From Alcanivorax quisquiliarum (GTDB lineage Bacteria > Pseudomonadota > Gammaproteobacteria > Pseudomonadales > Alcanivoracaceae), in the NCBI RefSeq assembly GCF_023051175.1, contig NZ_JALKII010000002.1, positions 1 to 64,000 on the forward strand: DNA of 64,000 bases, given 5' to 3'. Of the stretch, positions 1 to 10,179 are shown piece by piece. Made by a program: the position numbers and the translations under genes. Within the stretch, counting starts at the first letter, position 1. The number at the start of each line of letters is the position of its first letter. The notes below the pieces were generated by a model, which made no database searches, was not told the origin of the DNA, and worked only from the letters and a program-made list of their open reading frames with translations.

Positions 1-77
1 GTGCACCCTGGATTGCCGGCCACTCGCCGGTAGGCTCGTGGCGCAAAACCGGGCCAAAGCTGCGCTTCGGCAAAACC
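1..77. repeat. 77-bp direct repeat, copy 1
   Basis: This stretch recurs without any visible mismatch at 144-220, so the period is 143 bp. It contains a small inverted element around GCCGGCCACTCGCCGG. The copy may begin before the window. It lies next to a tRNA-3'-end-like sequence and the end of the defence island, so it may mark an integration or duplication boundary; that role is inferred. Confidence 0.85.
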
Positions 78-93
78 CCGGTTTATGCCCAGT

Positions 94-104
94 CGGGTGC
101 GCCA
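94..104 (+). other. tRNA 3'-end-like sequence (CGGGTGC-G-CCA)
   Basis: The string CGGGTGCGCCA resembles the acceptor 3' strand, discriminator base and CCA of a tRNA whose 5' strand would be GCACCCG (some tRNA-Arg species). A rho-independent terminator follows 11 nt later, as is usual after tRNA genes. The sequence just upstream does not fold into a normal T-arm and lacks TTCGA, so this is at best a remnant or attachment-site copy. The GCACCC at 3-8 could be a coincidental partner. Confidence 0.3.
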
Positions 105-115
105 TTTCAAGGATC

Positions 116-143
116 AAGGCCGCTAACGCGGCCTTTGTCTTTT
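116..143 (+). terminator. Rho-independent terminator
   Basis: AAGGCCGC-TAAC-GCGGCCTT forms a perfect 8-bp stem with a 4-nt loop and is followed by TTGTCTTTT. It would end transcription arriving from the left edge of the window. Confidence 0.7.
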
Positions 144-220
144 GTGCACCCTGGATTGCCGGCCACTCGCCGGTAGGCTCGTGGCGCAAAACCGGGCCAA
201 AGCTGCGCTTCGGCAAAACC
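144..220. repeat. 77-bp direct repeat, copy 2
   Basis: This is the second copy of the sequence at 1-77. It starts directly after the T-run of the terminator and ends 30 bp before the stop codon of druE, so the repeat abuts the distal end of the minus-strand defence operon. Confidence 0.85.
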
Positions 221-250
221 GCCTTTGCAAGCGATGACCACTCAAAACTG

Positions 251-3200
251 TCACCCCTGCTGCAACTCCACCAGCACATCCGTAGCCCACTTCCGCTCCG
301 AGTTATACACCTGAGCTGCGTCGATCACAGCAGCCATCTGCATGACCTGGTCTTCAACAGAGCGGTCGAAGTCGAACCACATATCCCGGTGAGAGCCGAA
401 GCGCACACGCCAATAGGCTACGCCCTGATCGAAGCGAACTTTCAGACACTTACCGCTCTCGAATTCCAGAAGCAGCTTGCGGTGGTGCGGAATGTCCCGG
501 TTTGATGTTTCTACACGGAGATCAACGTTCTTGTCGACCATCGCCGACAACCACTTGCGGGCAAAAAATTCAAAATCCTCTTGGTTAACCCAATCGTCGT
601 ACGCTTTCTGCCCCTGCGACCGGCCTGCCTTGAACAGCGTCTTGACCTGAACCGCAGCATCATCCACCAAACGCCCCTTCAGATGCATCAGCAGCGACCC
701 CAGAATGGTGACAACTGCCGGGTTCTGGATATAACGATCAGAATAAACGAGCTTCTTGATTCGTTCCGCGTCCAAGAGCTCTGCTATTTGTGAATTGTGC
801 TCCGACACCAAATCCCAGAACCGCTCACCGAATCGCAATAATGAGCCGTTGAGTTCATCGTGGATCTGCAAATCCTTGGCTCCAACCTCTGGAGCGGAGG
901 CAAGGTTCATGCGTTCCCATGCCAAGGCGGGCTCTACTTTAGAACGCACAACCAGCTCATCACTTTGATGCCAGTATGCTCCCGGCACCGTCGCTACTCT
1001 GCTGCGGGTCGCCAAGGTATGAAGTACGCCACCTTTCAGGACCTGGCCGGCGATAGAGTCATTGTGCGGAGTGTTGCGGTACCCGACATTCACTCCCAGC
1101 AATGCCAGGCTCGAAAGGTCCTGAAGAACATGTTCATCAGTAATTCCCGGGGGCACCACGAGATCAACCGCCACCTTATCAACGAGGACGTAGTTCTGAA
1201 GTGCACGGCGAAATTGAGGTGCGTCCATATCCCAATCAGCGATCTCACCGGAAGCAAACAGCGTCAGCCGCATCGCCCCTTCATTGATCAGCCGGCGCAA
1301 CACATTCTCAAGGCTCCCTGGTTCATATTGGCCATCCGCCAGCGAGAGCTTGTCGGCATCTGCCAGACCCACATAATGCTCAAACTCGCTACCAAGCCAT
1401 TCCAGAGCACCCTGTCGATCCAGTGTGTCGTGGTCGTACCGTGTTTGGGAGTCCAGCAGACATTCGCTGCAGCCCGTTTCGCAATGCTTGCAGCTCAGCT
1501 TGCTTACCATCAGTTTTAAAAGCCGTTCTACATGCAACGGTGCACTTGAAGCAAAGCCGGCCCCGCCACTGATCACATCATAAAGCTGGATTATTCTGAT
1601 GGCCTTACCGTTCTCCAGCTTGCTGGGCCTGGTCGAATAGCCGAGCTCAGAAGCCGACACACCCAGTATTTCTGCAAGAGCCTGTCGCAAGGCAACGGCC
1701 AGGGTCGTCGCGATAGTGATACCCGATCTGGTATCGGCAATATATTCGCCGCTTACGGGGTGACGTAACATCAATTCAAATACATCAGTAAACGATTTAG
1801 CTCCCAGGCTGATGTTGCCTATGATGCTACCGCTCCCCTGACAGGGCAGCCTCTTGTTGTTTTGGTCCTTATCCTCTTTTCCTGGGCGGGGAGGATAATG
1901 CTGACCTGATGGCGACAGCTCAACCGGAAACTCGTCCTTCGCCAACATTGAGTCTGCTCGGCCGCAAGTCATACATAACGCAAAGCCAGCGCCGTGCTCC
2001 CCGGAGCTGTGGTGGAATACCTGACCCTCTGGCCCATACGCCATCATCCCCAAGGCCGGGTTAGGCAATGGCGTCTTGTCCGCCTTTACAAAGACCCAAG
2101 CCGATTCAACCGGGATAAATTTCTGGTGATTGATGTTATTGGATGCCGGCTGATAAGCGTCGGTAACGAAGCCAGCTGGCCGCAGAACCCTGCGGGTATT
2201 GGAGAGCGTGATCGGTGCATTGCATTCGTTATTGGTACACAACAACTCATCCGTGCCTATAAGGCTATCCTCATACCCCAGCTCGCCACACACGCCACAA
2301 CGCCAGGCCAGATCCATCTTCTGCGCCTCTTTGGAATCAGCGTTCAGGTTGTGCCAGTGCAGTGAGACCCCAGCAGAGCGAAAAACCCGCCCATCCAACA
2401 CGATCTCAGCACCCGGCGCGTACTCCCGGATAGCGATAGCCAGGTTGCGTGACGGCAGCCCCTTGTAACGTGACACGTTATCTTCACGGTCACGCTTATC
2501 CTTACCGGCACCGTCCTTCTCGCGTAGATAGTCTTCTATGGTGAAATTATCGAAATTGACGACATCTGTGGGGAATCCGTATCCCGGCAGCCAGGAGCGG
2601 GCAGCCAGGTCCCTCAACAGGTACTCTTTGCAATGACGAGCCTTCTCGATCTGTAACCGCTTCAGATATGGGCTATTTGATTTGGCCTGTTGTTCTTCGT
2701 TCTGCAGATAACGGTAGTTCTCCAGCCAACGCTGCTGTAGTCGCCTCAACTCCTCCATCGCACGCCGCCGCAGCTGATCAGGTGCTACCCCCGCCAAAGC
2801 GGTTCCTTTCACCAGCAAGAGAAGCGCCTCATCAATGCTGGTAACAGCCAGTCCCAGCAGTTCCATAAAGCGATCGCATTGGGAAGGCCCACTGTCATCA
2901 CCATAAAACCACTGGGCATTGAGACTGGTCTTCTCGGTCTGGGTTGGCCCCACCACATTGCACAGAAAGTCTGCCAGCAGCAGCGAGTTGACGTGCCTTT
3001 GCACCAGCCGGCTGGAATTCAACGCAACCGCAGGCGCCGGAATCACCGTCTCGAAAGGCCAGCTTGGATTGGCAAACACCTGCTGGTCATGGGGATTATT
3101 TTTGCATAGCGTATAGGCCAGCGCTCGGGACTCCTTACTACGCCCAGCGCGCCCCGCGCGCTGCAGGTAATTGGCCGGGTGCGGCGGCACATTATTCATG

Positions 3201-6200
3201 ACGACAGCAGAAATACCGCCGATATCCACACCCATTTCCATCGTGGTAGAGCAATTAAGGACATTGATCTGTCCCTTCTTGAACATGTCTTCGTAGGAAC
3301 CGAGTCGCTCTGAGGACTGCTGAGCCGAATGCTCCGCGGTACGGTAATAGAACCCACCTTCCACTGCCCTGTCGTTAATATCTGTCCACAGATTCCTGGC
3401 ACGCAGCTCAACGATTCTGGGATCCTTCGAGACCTGATCTCTTATTTTCGTCAGCCCAGCGATAGCGTCTTCCTGTGAGCTATCAAACCGCCACACCTCA
3501 GGCATCGCAATCGGTTCGGCCAGCAAGCTCTTACGCTGCTCGTCCGTAAGCTCAGAAAAGTCGATGCGGGTTGGCAGGTAGGGCGTAAACCCCTTGAACG
3601 TTGTATCCAGTAACTTATTTGTATTCGGGCAAACATAGGCGCGATCTACCAGGGAGAACCGCATGTGCTCCCTAGGCAAGGCAAACTGGTTACCATCCGG
3701 TTTCAACGCTGCTCCAGGCTTCGTCAACTGTGACCAGGCTGCCTTCAGCCAGGCGTTAACCAAATCAACATCAGCGGTATTTTCGGGGTTAAGATCGGCA
3801 CCTAACAGCAACAGTTTGATCAAGCGCTGGGAGTAGTTACCTTTCCGTATCTGAGGCCAACGCTTTACTCGACTTTCGTCAGCTTCTTTGGATTCCGGGT
3901 TACGCAAGGTTTTCGTGGAAAAACGGCTGCCTATCCAGTCCTTCCAGCCCTCGTTCATCTGGATAAAAGTGTTCTCACGGACATAAAAGTCCAAAGCAAC
4001 CTTGAGAAAATCGCGCCAATCCCCAAGCGTCAGCTCTTTACTCTCCCAGTGGCTCGGCGACTCCTGAACCTTATCCAGCCCCAGATAGTCGACCTTCACC
4101 AGCCCCTGGGTTTCCAAACTGTTCTGCCGTTTCGGCCGCCGCATGAATTCACGGAACAGCAGCATTTCAGCCAGTTTGTGCGGCCCGTCGGAGTCTTTGA
4201 AAATTTCTGGCTTTTGATACTTGTTGGCAAGCAGCATGGACCCTTTAAGATCTTCACGCTGCTTGAGGTCCTCAACCAGCTGTGACCAAGTCATAGAAAT
4301 CAAGTTAGGCGCAGCCGGCGCGCCGGTGGCAGAGGCAAGCACTGCAGACAACCGTTTTACCTTGTCCTCTTCAGCCTTGGCTTCACCCAGCAGCCCAAGG
4401 TCACGATAAATCGCAACCTGCTGATTCGCTTCGGCGATAAGCTTTTCAATAAGCTCCGGTTTAAGGTCGCTCGGAACATTGGGCTGGGCTCCGTGGCTTC
4501 TCTGATTCCAGCTCAATGCTTGCACCACCAGCCCTCGCAGCCTGCTGCGTTCCGCTTCCTGCTGCATGCGGACCGACATGCGCGCCGTGCCCTGCCGGCT
4601 ATCAGTAAAGGTAATGAGTCTGCGTCCCCTGCCCGGCAGAGACTGTCTCCCATAGCTGGGCAACTCCTCATCGCCCTCGTAGTCCTGGCAGTACTCCAAA
4701 ACCGTGGGAACAGCATTGGCTACATAAAACGGGCCTCCAAGCATTGCTCGCCGGAATGGGAATGCCCCATGGAAGCCGCTGTAGCCACAACTTTTTCGGC
4801 TACATGAGACCGACTGGTCACTCACTCCAAGCCTGACGCTGGCACCAGACGAAATCTCGAATGCTCCGGTGTATATGTCGACATTGTGACGGCTGTATCC
4901 TTCACTGGCTGCATACTCAGTGCCTATCACTAACGGTGTACTGCTCAGAGACAGGTCATCTGACCCAACGCTGAGGTCTTCATCGTTTACTGTTTCGGAC
5001 TGCAGGGAAAACTCATCTCCGCCCGAGCTGTCCCATTGAACCAGCTTCCCGCCCTTATCCCGCGCCAACAGATGTGGCTCATTACAATCATTACAGAACA
5101 CCAGCTCAAAAACCGGGCTACCGCATGAGCAGACCTGTCGATGACTGACATACACATAACCGAAAGGCCAGTTATCCCGTAAGGGGGTGTCCTGCTTTGC
5201 AGTGCAGCCTTGATTGAAGCAAGCCCAGAGACCGTGCATGGTGCGCTGAAAGAAATGCGCTCGCAGTTTCAGGAAGGCGGGGGCGCTCTTGCTCGGCCGC
5301 GTCCCTGAACAAAGATCCAGCCAGCGCAAAATCTCATCCTGGGTATACGACCAACCCCCAACATTATTCAGCTGGGTAGTCATTTCAGTCAGCTTCAATG
5401 GTCGGGGAGTCTTTACCACTAAGTCTCTCAGTGCCCGTGCTTCTGGAGAGTGGATCAACGCCTCATAACGAGCAGGATGAATCTCAGCGTCATCCTGATC
5501 AGACGCTTCCATAACCTCCAGCTCTTCCAAAGTAATCGTTTTCTTCTGACAAGCGCTCAAGTCTGGGACGACGCGACGGCCACCCCAAACATCAATCCGC
5601 TCCACCGGTACGCCAGACAGGTCGGACAGAAACTGCTTCAGCTGCTCTGCCGCATCCTCGCCAGCAATTGTTGCGGAGGTCGCCACAAACCTGACGTCAT
5701 CAGGAGTCACTCCAAAAGAGGTCATTACCCTGCGTAGCTGCAGCGCAAGTTCGGCTGCTTGCGACCCCATATAGGTATGCGCTTCATCCAGCACAATCCA
5801 GCGCAGGGATTTCTGTTGGCGGGAAATCTGCACAATGGGCGCATCAACCTGACGCACCATCATGTACTCGAGCATGGTGCCGTTGGTTACAAGAATGGGC
5901 GCGGGTTGCTCGCGCATCAATTCACGAGTCCGAATTTCGTTCGGCCTTTGCTGCTGTTCGGTCTTCTTCTTAGCTTTCAACTCCTCCGTATTACCGTTAT
6001 ACAGACAGTAGCGGATGCCAGAACCAAAACTCCGGGTCCAGGCATCCAGACGTTCACGCTGTGAGTTGATCAGTGCGTTCAGCGGGTAGAGGAACAATGC
6101 CCTTACGCCCACCAGCGGCTGGCTTCCTGCGCGCTGGTATTCGCGATAAAGATCATCAAGCACTGGCACCATGAAGCACTCAGTTTTACCTGAACCAGTA

Positions 6201-6574
6201 CCGCTGGTAACCACTACGGAGTGCTTCTTTTCCAGCAAGGAGCGCCAACTGGCCAGCTGGTGAGTGAAAGGCTTCCAGTCTGCCCCAAAGCGATAACGAC
6301 CATTCGCTTTGCTGTCCAGCGAGCTCACAATTTCCTTGCTCAGCAAGCCATTCTGGTCCGCGAGCTGAGCCATGGTGACATCGCTACTCTCCCAGCCGAA
6401 AGTCTGCTCAAACAAGGGGGTAGCGAGAAATGAGCCGGGCTTTCCGGGTTCCTGCCGCATGAGCTTGCCCAAATGTGCGCGCAGCCCGGCATCCGTAATA
6501 CTCAGTACCCCCAGGGTAGACTCGGTGGTACGTGATAAGGCCTGCTCGACAAGTGTGGAGAAATACTTACTCAT
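251..6574 (-). CDS. druE: Druantia type III helicase DruE (DEAD/DEAH box, DUF1998)
   Basis: This is a 2107-residue superfamily 2 helicase. Motif I GTGSGKT is at 125-131, DEAH at 263-266 and SAT at 300-302. The C-terminal helicase half has GVDIGG near residue 1116 and QRAGRAGR soon after. A DUF1998-type cysteine cluster (CKHCETGCSECL) lies near residue 1700, as in MrfA-like helicases. A roughly 350-residue C-terminal extension follows that I cannot assign. Length and partner match DruE of the two-gene type III Druantia anti-phage system; DISARM DrmA and MrfA are less likely given the size and the neighbour. The ATG at 6574 overlaps the end of druH by 8 nt, which indicates translational coupling. 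It is the last gene of the minus-strand island. The mechanism of Druantia defence is not evident from sequence. Confidence 0.88.
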   Translation of the reverse strand: MSKYFSTLVEQALSRTTESTLGVLSITDAGLRAHLGKLMRQEPGKPGSFLATPLFEQTFGWESSDVTMAQLADQNGLLSKEIVSSLDSKANGRYRFGADWKPFTHQLASWRSLLEKKHSVVVTSGTGSGKTECFMVPVLDDLYREYQRAGSQPLVGVRALFLYPLNALINSQRERLDAWTRSFGSGIRYCLYNGNTEELKAKKKTEQQQRPNEIRTRELMREQPAPILVTNGTMLEYMMVRQVDAPIVQISRQQKSLRWIVLDEAHTYMGSQAAELALQLRRVMTSFGVTPDDVRFVATSATIAGEDAAEQLKQFLSDLSGVPVERIDVWGGRRVVPDLSACQKKTITLEELEVMEASDQDDAEIHPARYEALIHSPEARALRDLVVKTPRPLKLTEMTTQLNNVGGWSYTQDEILRWLDLCSGTRPSKSAPAFLKLRAHFFQRTMHGLWACFNQGCTAKQDTPLRDNWPFGYVYVSHRQVCSCGSPVFELVFCNDCNEPHLLARDKGGKLVQWDSSGGDEFSLQSETVNDEDLSVGSDDLSLSSTPLVIGTEYAASEGYSRHNVDIYTGAFEISSGASVRLGVSDQSVSCSRKSCGYSGFHGAFPFRRAMLGGPFYVANAVPTVLEYCQDYEGDEELPSYGRQSLPGRGRRLITFTDSRQGTARMSVRMQQEAERSRLRGLVVQALSWNQRSHGAQPNVPSDLKPELIEKLIAEANQQVAIYRDLGLLGEAKAEEDKVKRLSAVLASATGAPAAPNLISMTWSQLVEDLKQREDLKGSMLLANKYQKPEIFKDSDGPHKLAEMLLFREFMRRPKRQNSLETQGLVKVDYLGLDKVQESPSHWESKELTLGDWRDFLKVALDFYVRENTFIQMNEGWKDWIGSRFSTKTLRNPESKEADESRVKRWPQIRKGNYSQRLIKLLLLGADLNPENTADVDLVNAWLKAAWSQLTKPGAALKPDGNQFALPREHMRFSLVDRAYVCPNTNKLLDTTFKGFTPYLPTRIDFSELTDEQRKSLLAEPIAMPEVWRFDSSQEDAIAGLTKIRDQVSKDPRIVELRARNLWTDINDRAVEGGFYYRTAEHSAQQSSERLGSYEDMFKKGQINVLNCSTTMEMGVDIGGISAVVMNNVPPHPANYLQRAGRAGRSKESRALAYTLCKNNPHDQQVFANPSWPFETVIPAPAVALNSSRLVQRHVNSLLLADFLCNVVGPTQTEKTSLNAQWFYGDDSGPSQCDRFMELLGLAVTSIDEALLLLVKGTALAGVAPDQLRRRAMEELRRLQQRWLENYRYLQNEEQQAKSNSPYLKRLQIEKARHCKEYLLRDLAARSWLPGYGFPTDVVNFDNFTIEDYLREKDGAGKDKRDREDNVSRYKGLPSRNLAIAIREYAPGAEIVLDGRVFRSAGVSLHWHNLNADSKEAQKMDLAWRCGVCGELGYEDSLIGTDELLCTNNECNAPITLSNTRRVLRPAGFVTDAYQPASNNINHQKFIPVESAWVFVKADKTPLPNPALGMMAYGPEGQVFHHSSGEHGAGFALCMTCGRADSMLAKDEFPVELSPSGQHYPPRPGKEDKDQNNKRLPCQGSGSIIGNISLGAKSFTDVFELMLRHPVSGEYIADTRSGITIATTLAVALRQALAEILGVSASELGYSTRPSKLENGKAIRIIQLYDVISGGAGFASSAPLHVERLLKLMVSKLSCKHCETGCSECLLDSQTRYDHDTLDRQGALEWLGSEFEHYVGLADADKLSLADGQYEPGSLENVLRRLINEGAMRLTLFASGEIADWDMDAPQFRRALQNYVLVDKVAVDLVVPPGITDEHVLQDLSSLALLGVNVGYRNTPHNDSIAGQVLKGGVLHTLATRSRVATVPGAYWHQSDELVVRSKVEPALAWERMNLASAPEVGAKDLQIHDELNGSLLRFGERFWDLVSEHNSQIAELLDAERIKKLVYSDRYIQNPAVVTILGSLLMHLKGRLVDDAAVQVKTLFKAGRSQGQKAYDDWVNQEDFEFFARKWLSAMVDKNVDLRVETSNRDIPHHRKLLLEFESGKCLKVRFDQGVAYWRVRFGSHRDMWFDFDRSVEDQVMQMAAVIDAAQVYNSERKWATDVLVELQQG

Positions 6575-9500
6575 GGATTGGCGTTGCCTTCTCTGAATTT
6601 ATAACGGCGTTCAACAAGCAGTACTGATATACCGAGTTGAACCAATTGGAGTCGAAATCCCGGACCTGGCGGAGAAAGAAAACGGCTTCACCGCTGTCTT
6701 CGAACACATCTGTAAACAGTGCATTACCGCTGGCTACAGCAGCAGCAAAGACGGGGAGGTAAACCACAGCATTCCGGTAGTCCATTTCCGGGGTAAAAGA
6801 AATTACGCTATCGGCCTGGCTCAAAGCCCAGCGCTTCAGTTTTGAACCACCAAACTCCGGCCACGTGGCGTCACTTCTGTCCCTTATCAAATCGCGGTAC
6901 CAATCACGCACAATCGCGCTGAAAAACTCCCGAGGTACTTTGATATCAGGCCCGACAGCTTCATCCAAGAGGTAGCGCTGCACATTTTCACCGTATGCAG
7001 GGAAGACCTCCGATAGCCTGGAAAGCATTTTCCTGATCAGGCCCTCCGCGACTTCGTCAGCCAGCCCCCTGGATTTGAGTAGTCCTCCAAACCGCCTGGT
7101 AGCCATATGGATATCAGCCACGGGCATGAACTCCCATAACACCGGGAATTCGGCCTCAATCCGTCCGAGAAAAGCTGGTGCCATCTCGAACTTGAACAAT
7201 GCCATCGACAGAGCCCTGGTGTTAGCCATCAGCGCCTTCCAGACCTCGAAGGTGGCCAGCGGGAGATACCCATAGCTGTCATACAAAGCCCGCATGAATT
7301 GCCAGCCACTATGCATGGGATTGATAGCCATAGCGTTCAGTACAGGAGTAAACGAACTGATCGGTGCCGCATGGTCAAACGTCAACACCGCTTTCTGCAG
7401 GCTCTGTGCGTCATCAGCTTGAGGGACAGGCTCCCAACCTCCAGCGATAAACAACGGCCTGAAAGAGACCTCTGACCCCGATTTGGGCACTACCAACCAC
7501 GGGCCATTTTTTTCAATCAACGCTGGCAGCTCAAACTCCCCGGTAGGTACACCTTCAGTGCATCTTGGAACCAGCGATATCCCGCTACGCATCGGCTCAT
7601 GCAACAACATCAATACCGGGTCTGGCAATTCACCACCGCCGCTCTGGTACTGACTGGCCATCAGCGTCTGAGTATCTGACTGGAGCTGCATGACGGCGGT
7701 ATATCTTCGGATACGGTAAATGACATCCTGCCGATTGCCGAAAACCCTGAGCTCCACAACCTGGTCGATATCCGAATGCAGGGAAAGCAGATCGATTACC
7801 TGCTCACGGATGCTATGCAGGCTGATCTCCAACGGTCTCTCAGCCGCAGTATAGAACCAGCTGTAACTGGCATTTTTTGCTGCATGACCTTTGAGGGTCA
7901 GTTCAAGCCCGAACTTGGTGGGCGCTCCATTACGGCCAAAAAGGTATAGGCGGGTACCCAGCAATTCTTCCACGCAAATATCACGTTTAAGCGGCAGGCC
8001 CCTGGCATCGAAAGCCAAACAGCCTGAGCTCGGGAAAGGGACTACCAGGACAATCGGCTCCGCCAGAAGATTAGGAGTTATGGACAGATGAAAACAGACC
8101 GGCGGAATGCCCTCGCAGGATAAGCGTAGCTCTGCGTGACCGTCGCCTTTGAGCTGCTGCACCTGGATAGACTCATCAGCGATCTGCAACAAGCACGGCT
8201 GCTGTGTGTAGACCAGCACACTGCCTTGCCCCGGGCTTTCCCCGCTACGCAGCTCTATACGAAAGTCTGCAGGTAGTATTCCGACTTTGCGGCGCAATAA
8301 GGTGTCGCTGCTGCGATTGCGCACCGCGAGATACTGGGAACCGAGCATTTCTTGAAGAACACCGCTACCCGCCAGTTTGCCGCCAACATACAGCTGACCA
8401 CCTTGCCCGTGCAGCTCATCCGTTGTCCCCGGCCAGTTTGCTTTGGGGAGTCCGACAAAGGTAAGCGCCGGCCTGGCCTCCCAGGGCAATCTGACGCCGT
8501 CAAGCTCAAGCCCTAGCCCTGCCCCAACGGTGCGCCCAGTACGGATGCTGTAGCTGTCGGCGTCCCCGCACTCAACCTGCAGCTGCGCCTTACCTCGCAC
8601 TCTGATGGCAGAACACGAGCAGACACCGGGCATGGGGGAAATACCCACCTCACCCTCGCCCCGCTCCAATTCCTTGACAGTGCTTTCGGGTGGCAGAACT
8701 ACCAACACATCCTCGCTGCCTGTGCTGAAGGAGGCCTGACCACACAGCTGCCAACGGTTATTGGCAGGTTCAAAGCCAATTGGCACCTCGCCCAGTGCAA
8801 CGATACTCCCCCGAATGGGGATGGCCCCAATCACCATTCCACCAGCTACTGCCACCAAACTCAGTGGTGAAGATACATCGCTGCGTTTAGCCATTACCTC
8901 ACGCTGTCGCAGCCTGATTGTAGCTACCGCGCCATCAACCACAGCGTAGCCTGGCCCCAACGCTGCAATCACCTGCCCGGCCTCCATAAGCGCTAGTTCA
9001 AAACGGGTAGTTGAAGGCGTAGCTGATAAGGAAAAGCGAACTTCTGCAGGCAACGACACCTGCACTCTCAATATGTCAGGCTGCCCCTCTTGCCAGAAAT
9101 GCAGGCAAGCCCAGGCCCCTGCCGCCCTGCTGTGCCGCTTTCGTTCACTCGTTGCTGTCTTGAGTAAACCATTCAGCAACTCGCTGCCGGTCTCATTATC
9201 AAGAGGAAGGGGGAAGAGCTCACGCCACTTGGGGTTCTGCGCATTCAGATGGGCAACAGGCTCGCTGACTTGCTCCAAACTGTAATCACGCACCAGGGCC
9301 AACAGCTGATCGGCCATCCGCGCGATCAGCTCCACTGATGGGGGCGACGAAAAAACCTGGGGAAGGTTTGCTGTTTCCAACAACTTCTCGACCTGCTGAA
9401 GGGTGCTATGCCCCATCAACTGCCACTGGTCATTCTGTTTCAGCACGCGGTTAAACAGCGTGTAAAAACGGCTACCCTCTTCCCGCAGCACTTGGAAAGG

Positions 9501-9911
9501 CAAGCCGCCCTCTGCAAACAACGAACCCAGAAAGTTGCGCCGCTCCGACTCGTAGGAATGCACCGGCCGCTTCCAATAGCCTTCCAAGCCTCGCGGGATG
9601 GCTTTGCTCAAATCAATCGCGGACAGCCTGTAACCCAACACCTGCCAGATCGGCTCCCAACTCCAACCGTGATCCGCTCGATACTGACGCCGGTACCATT
9701 CAGAGCAAAAAAGCACCAGGCAGGCGCAGCCTCCGGTGTCACTCACTGCCGCATCGAAGCTACCAAGGTTAGAAAGCAAATATTGCAGCTCCAGGTACTC
9801 TTCAGAGCTGCAGTGGTATTCGTAAAGCGCCCGCTGGTCAGGAGCTTGAAGCCCACGCCGCTGCAGAAATGCAGCAAGCCATGATGAACATTTGAAGACG
9901 GATTGAGACAT
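6567..9911 (-). CDS. druH: Druantia type III protein DruH
   Basis: This protein of about 1114 residues has no recognisable catalytic motif. Its size and its position immediately before a DruE-type helicase match DruH (STY4851/ECs_5259 family), the only other component of type III Druantia. No transmembrane segment or signal peptide is apparent, so it should be cytoplasmic. I chose the ATG at 9911 because AAGGAAG lies about 7 nt upstream; the frame stays open to a TTG at 9956 without a comparable ribosome site. It follows the DUF262 stub by 41 nt. The family function is unknown, and the assignment rests mainly on pairing and length. The pair should be expressed together because the stop overlaps the start of druE. 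Confidence 0.8.
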   Translation of the reverse strand: MSQSVFKCSSWLAAFLQRRGLQAPDQRALYEYHCSSEEYLELQYLLSNLGSFDAAVSDTGGCACLVLFCSEWYRRQYRADHGWSWEPIWQVLGYRLSAIDLSKAIPRGLEGYWKRPVHSYESERRNFLGSLFAEGGLPFQVLREEGSRFYTLFNRVLKQNDQWQLMGHSTLQQVEKLLETANLPQVFSSPPSVELIARMADQLLALVRDYSLEQVSEPVAHLNAQNPKWRELFPLPLDNETGSELLNGLLKTATSERKRHSRAAGAWACLHFWQEGQPDILRVQVSLPAEVRFSLSATPSTTRFELALMEAGQVIAALGPGYAVVDGAVATIRLRQREVMAKRSDVSSPLSLVAVAGGMVIGAIPIRGSIVALGEVPIGFEPANNRWQLCGQASFSTGSEDVLVVLPPESTVKELERGEGEVGISPMPGVCSCSAIRVRGKAQLQVECGDADSYSIRTGRTVGAGLGLELDGVRLPWEARPALTFVGLPKANWPGTTDELHGQGGQLYVGGKLAGSGVLQEMLGSQYLAVRNRSSDTLLRRKVGILPADFRIELRSGESPGQGSVLVYTQQPCLLQIADESIQVQQLKGDGHAELRLSCEGIPPVCFHLSITPNLLAEPIVLVVPFPSSGCLAFDARGLPLKRDICVEELLGTRLYLFGRNGAPTKFGLELTLKGHAAKNASYSWFYTAAERPLEISLHSIREQVIDLLSLHSDIDQVVELRVFGNRQDVIYRIRRYTAVMQLQSDTQTLMASQYQSGGGELPDPVLMLLHEPMRSGISLVPRCTEGVPTGEFELPALIEKNGPWLVVPKSGSEVSFRPLFIAGGWEPVPQADDAQSLQKAVLTFDHAAPISSFTPVLNAMAINPMHSGWQFMRALYDSYGYLPLATFEVWKALMANTRALSMALFKFEMAPAFLGRIEAEFPVLWEFMPVADIHMATRRFGGLLKSRGLADEVAEGLIRKMLSRLSEVFPAYGENVQRYLLDEAVGPDIKVPREFFSAIVRDWYRDLIRDRSDATWPEFGGSKLKRWALSQADSVISFTPEMDYRNAVVYLPVFAAAVASGNALFTDVFEDSGEAVFFLRQVRDFDSNWFNSVYQYCLLNAVINSEKATPIHE

Positions 9912-9952
9912 GGCAACTTCCTTGGCTGGGCATCTAATCCCGACAAACGGGC

Positions 9953-10135
9953 TCAAAATCGCTGTTTCAGTTCGAGGTCTTTCTGGCTGAACGCCGCCTG
10001 CTGAGCATATACATAGATGGCCGGGGCGTTAACAGAAGACGTGTTCAATGCCGGGATGGCGATTTCGCCAGACTTGACCCAGCTCAGCAGGGTTTCGATC
10101 AGGTGTTGGTTAACCGAGTATTTCTGTGCCGACAT
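9953..10135 (-). pseudogene. Truncated DUF262 gene (N-terminal stub)
   Basis: From the ATG at 10135 the product starts [17 protein letters not shown] and continues to SGEIAIP, which is the characteristic opening of DUF262 (GmrSD/ParB-like) proteins. In those families an IQRPFVW-type segment should follow. Here the frame switches at once to an unrelated tail of about 32 residues ending in ELKQRF and stops after 60 codons. Full-length DUF262 proteins have several hundred residues. I read this as an internal deletion that joined the start of the gene to foreign sequence, possibly the end of another gene. The frame is open upstream to 10183, where it overlaps the stop of the helicase gene by 4 nt, but that extension looks unrelated to the family. 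Expression as a short peptide is possible. Confidence 0.6.
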
Positions 10136-10179
10136 ACCGTATATCCCTATATTCGCGCTTAATTCTAAAAGCGATTCTC

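Noticed and set aside
3-104. Complete tRNA between GCACCC and GGGTGCGCCA
   Set aside because: No D-, anticodon or T-arm can be built, and TTCGA is absent.
251-9911. DISARM (DrmA/DrmB) or a deazapurine-modification locus instead of Druantia
   Set aside because: No methyltransferase, DrmB/DrmC or tgtA-like gene is present; sizes fit DruH and DruE.
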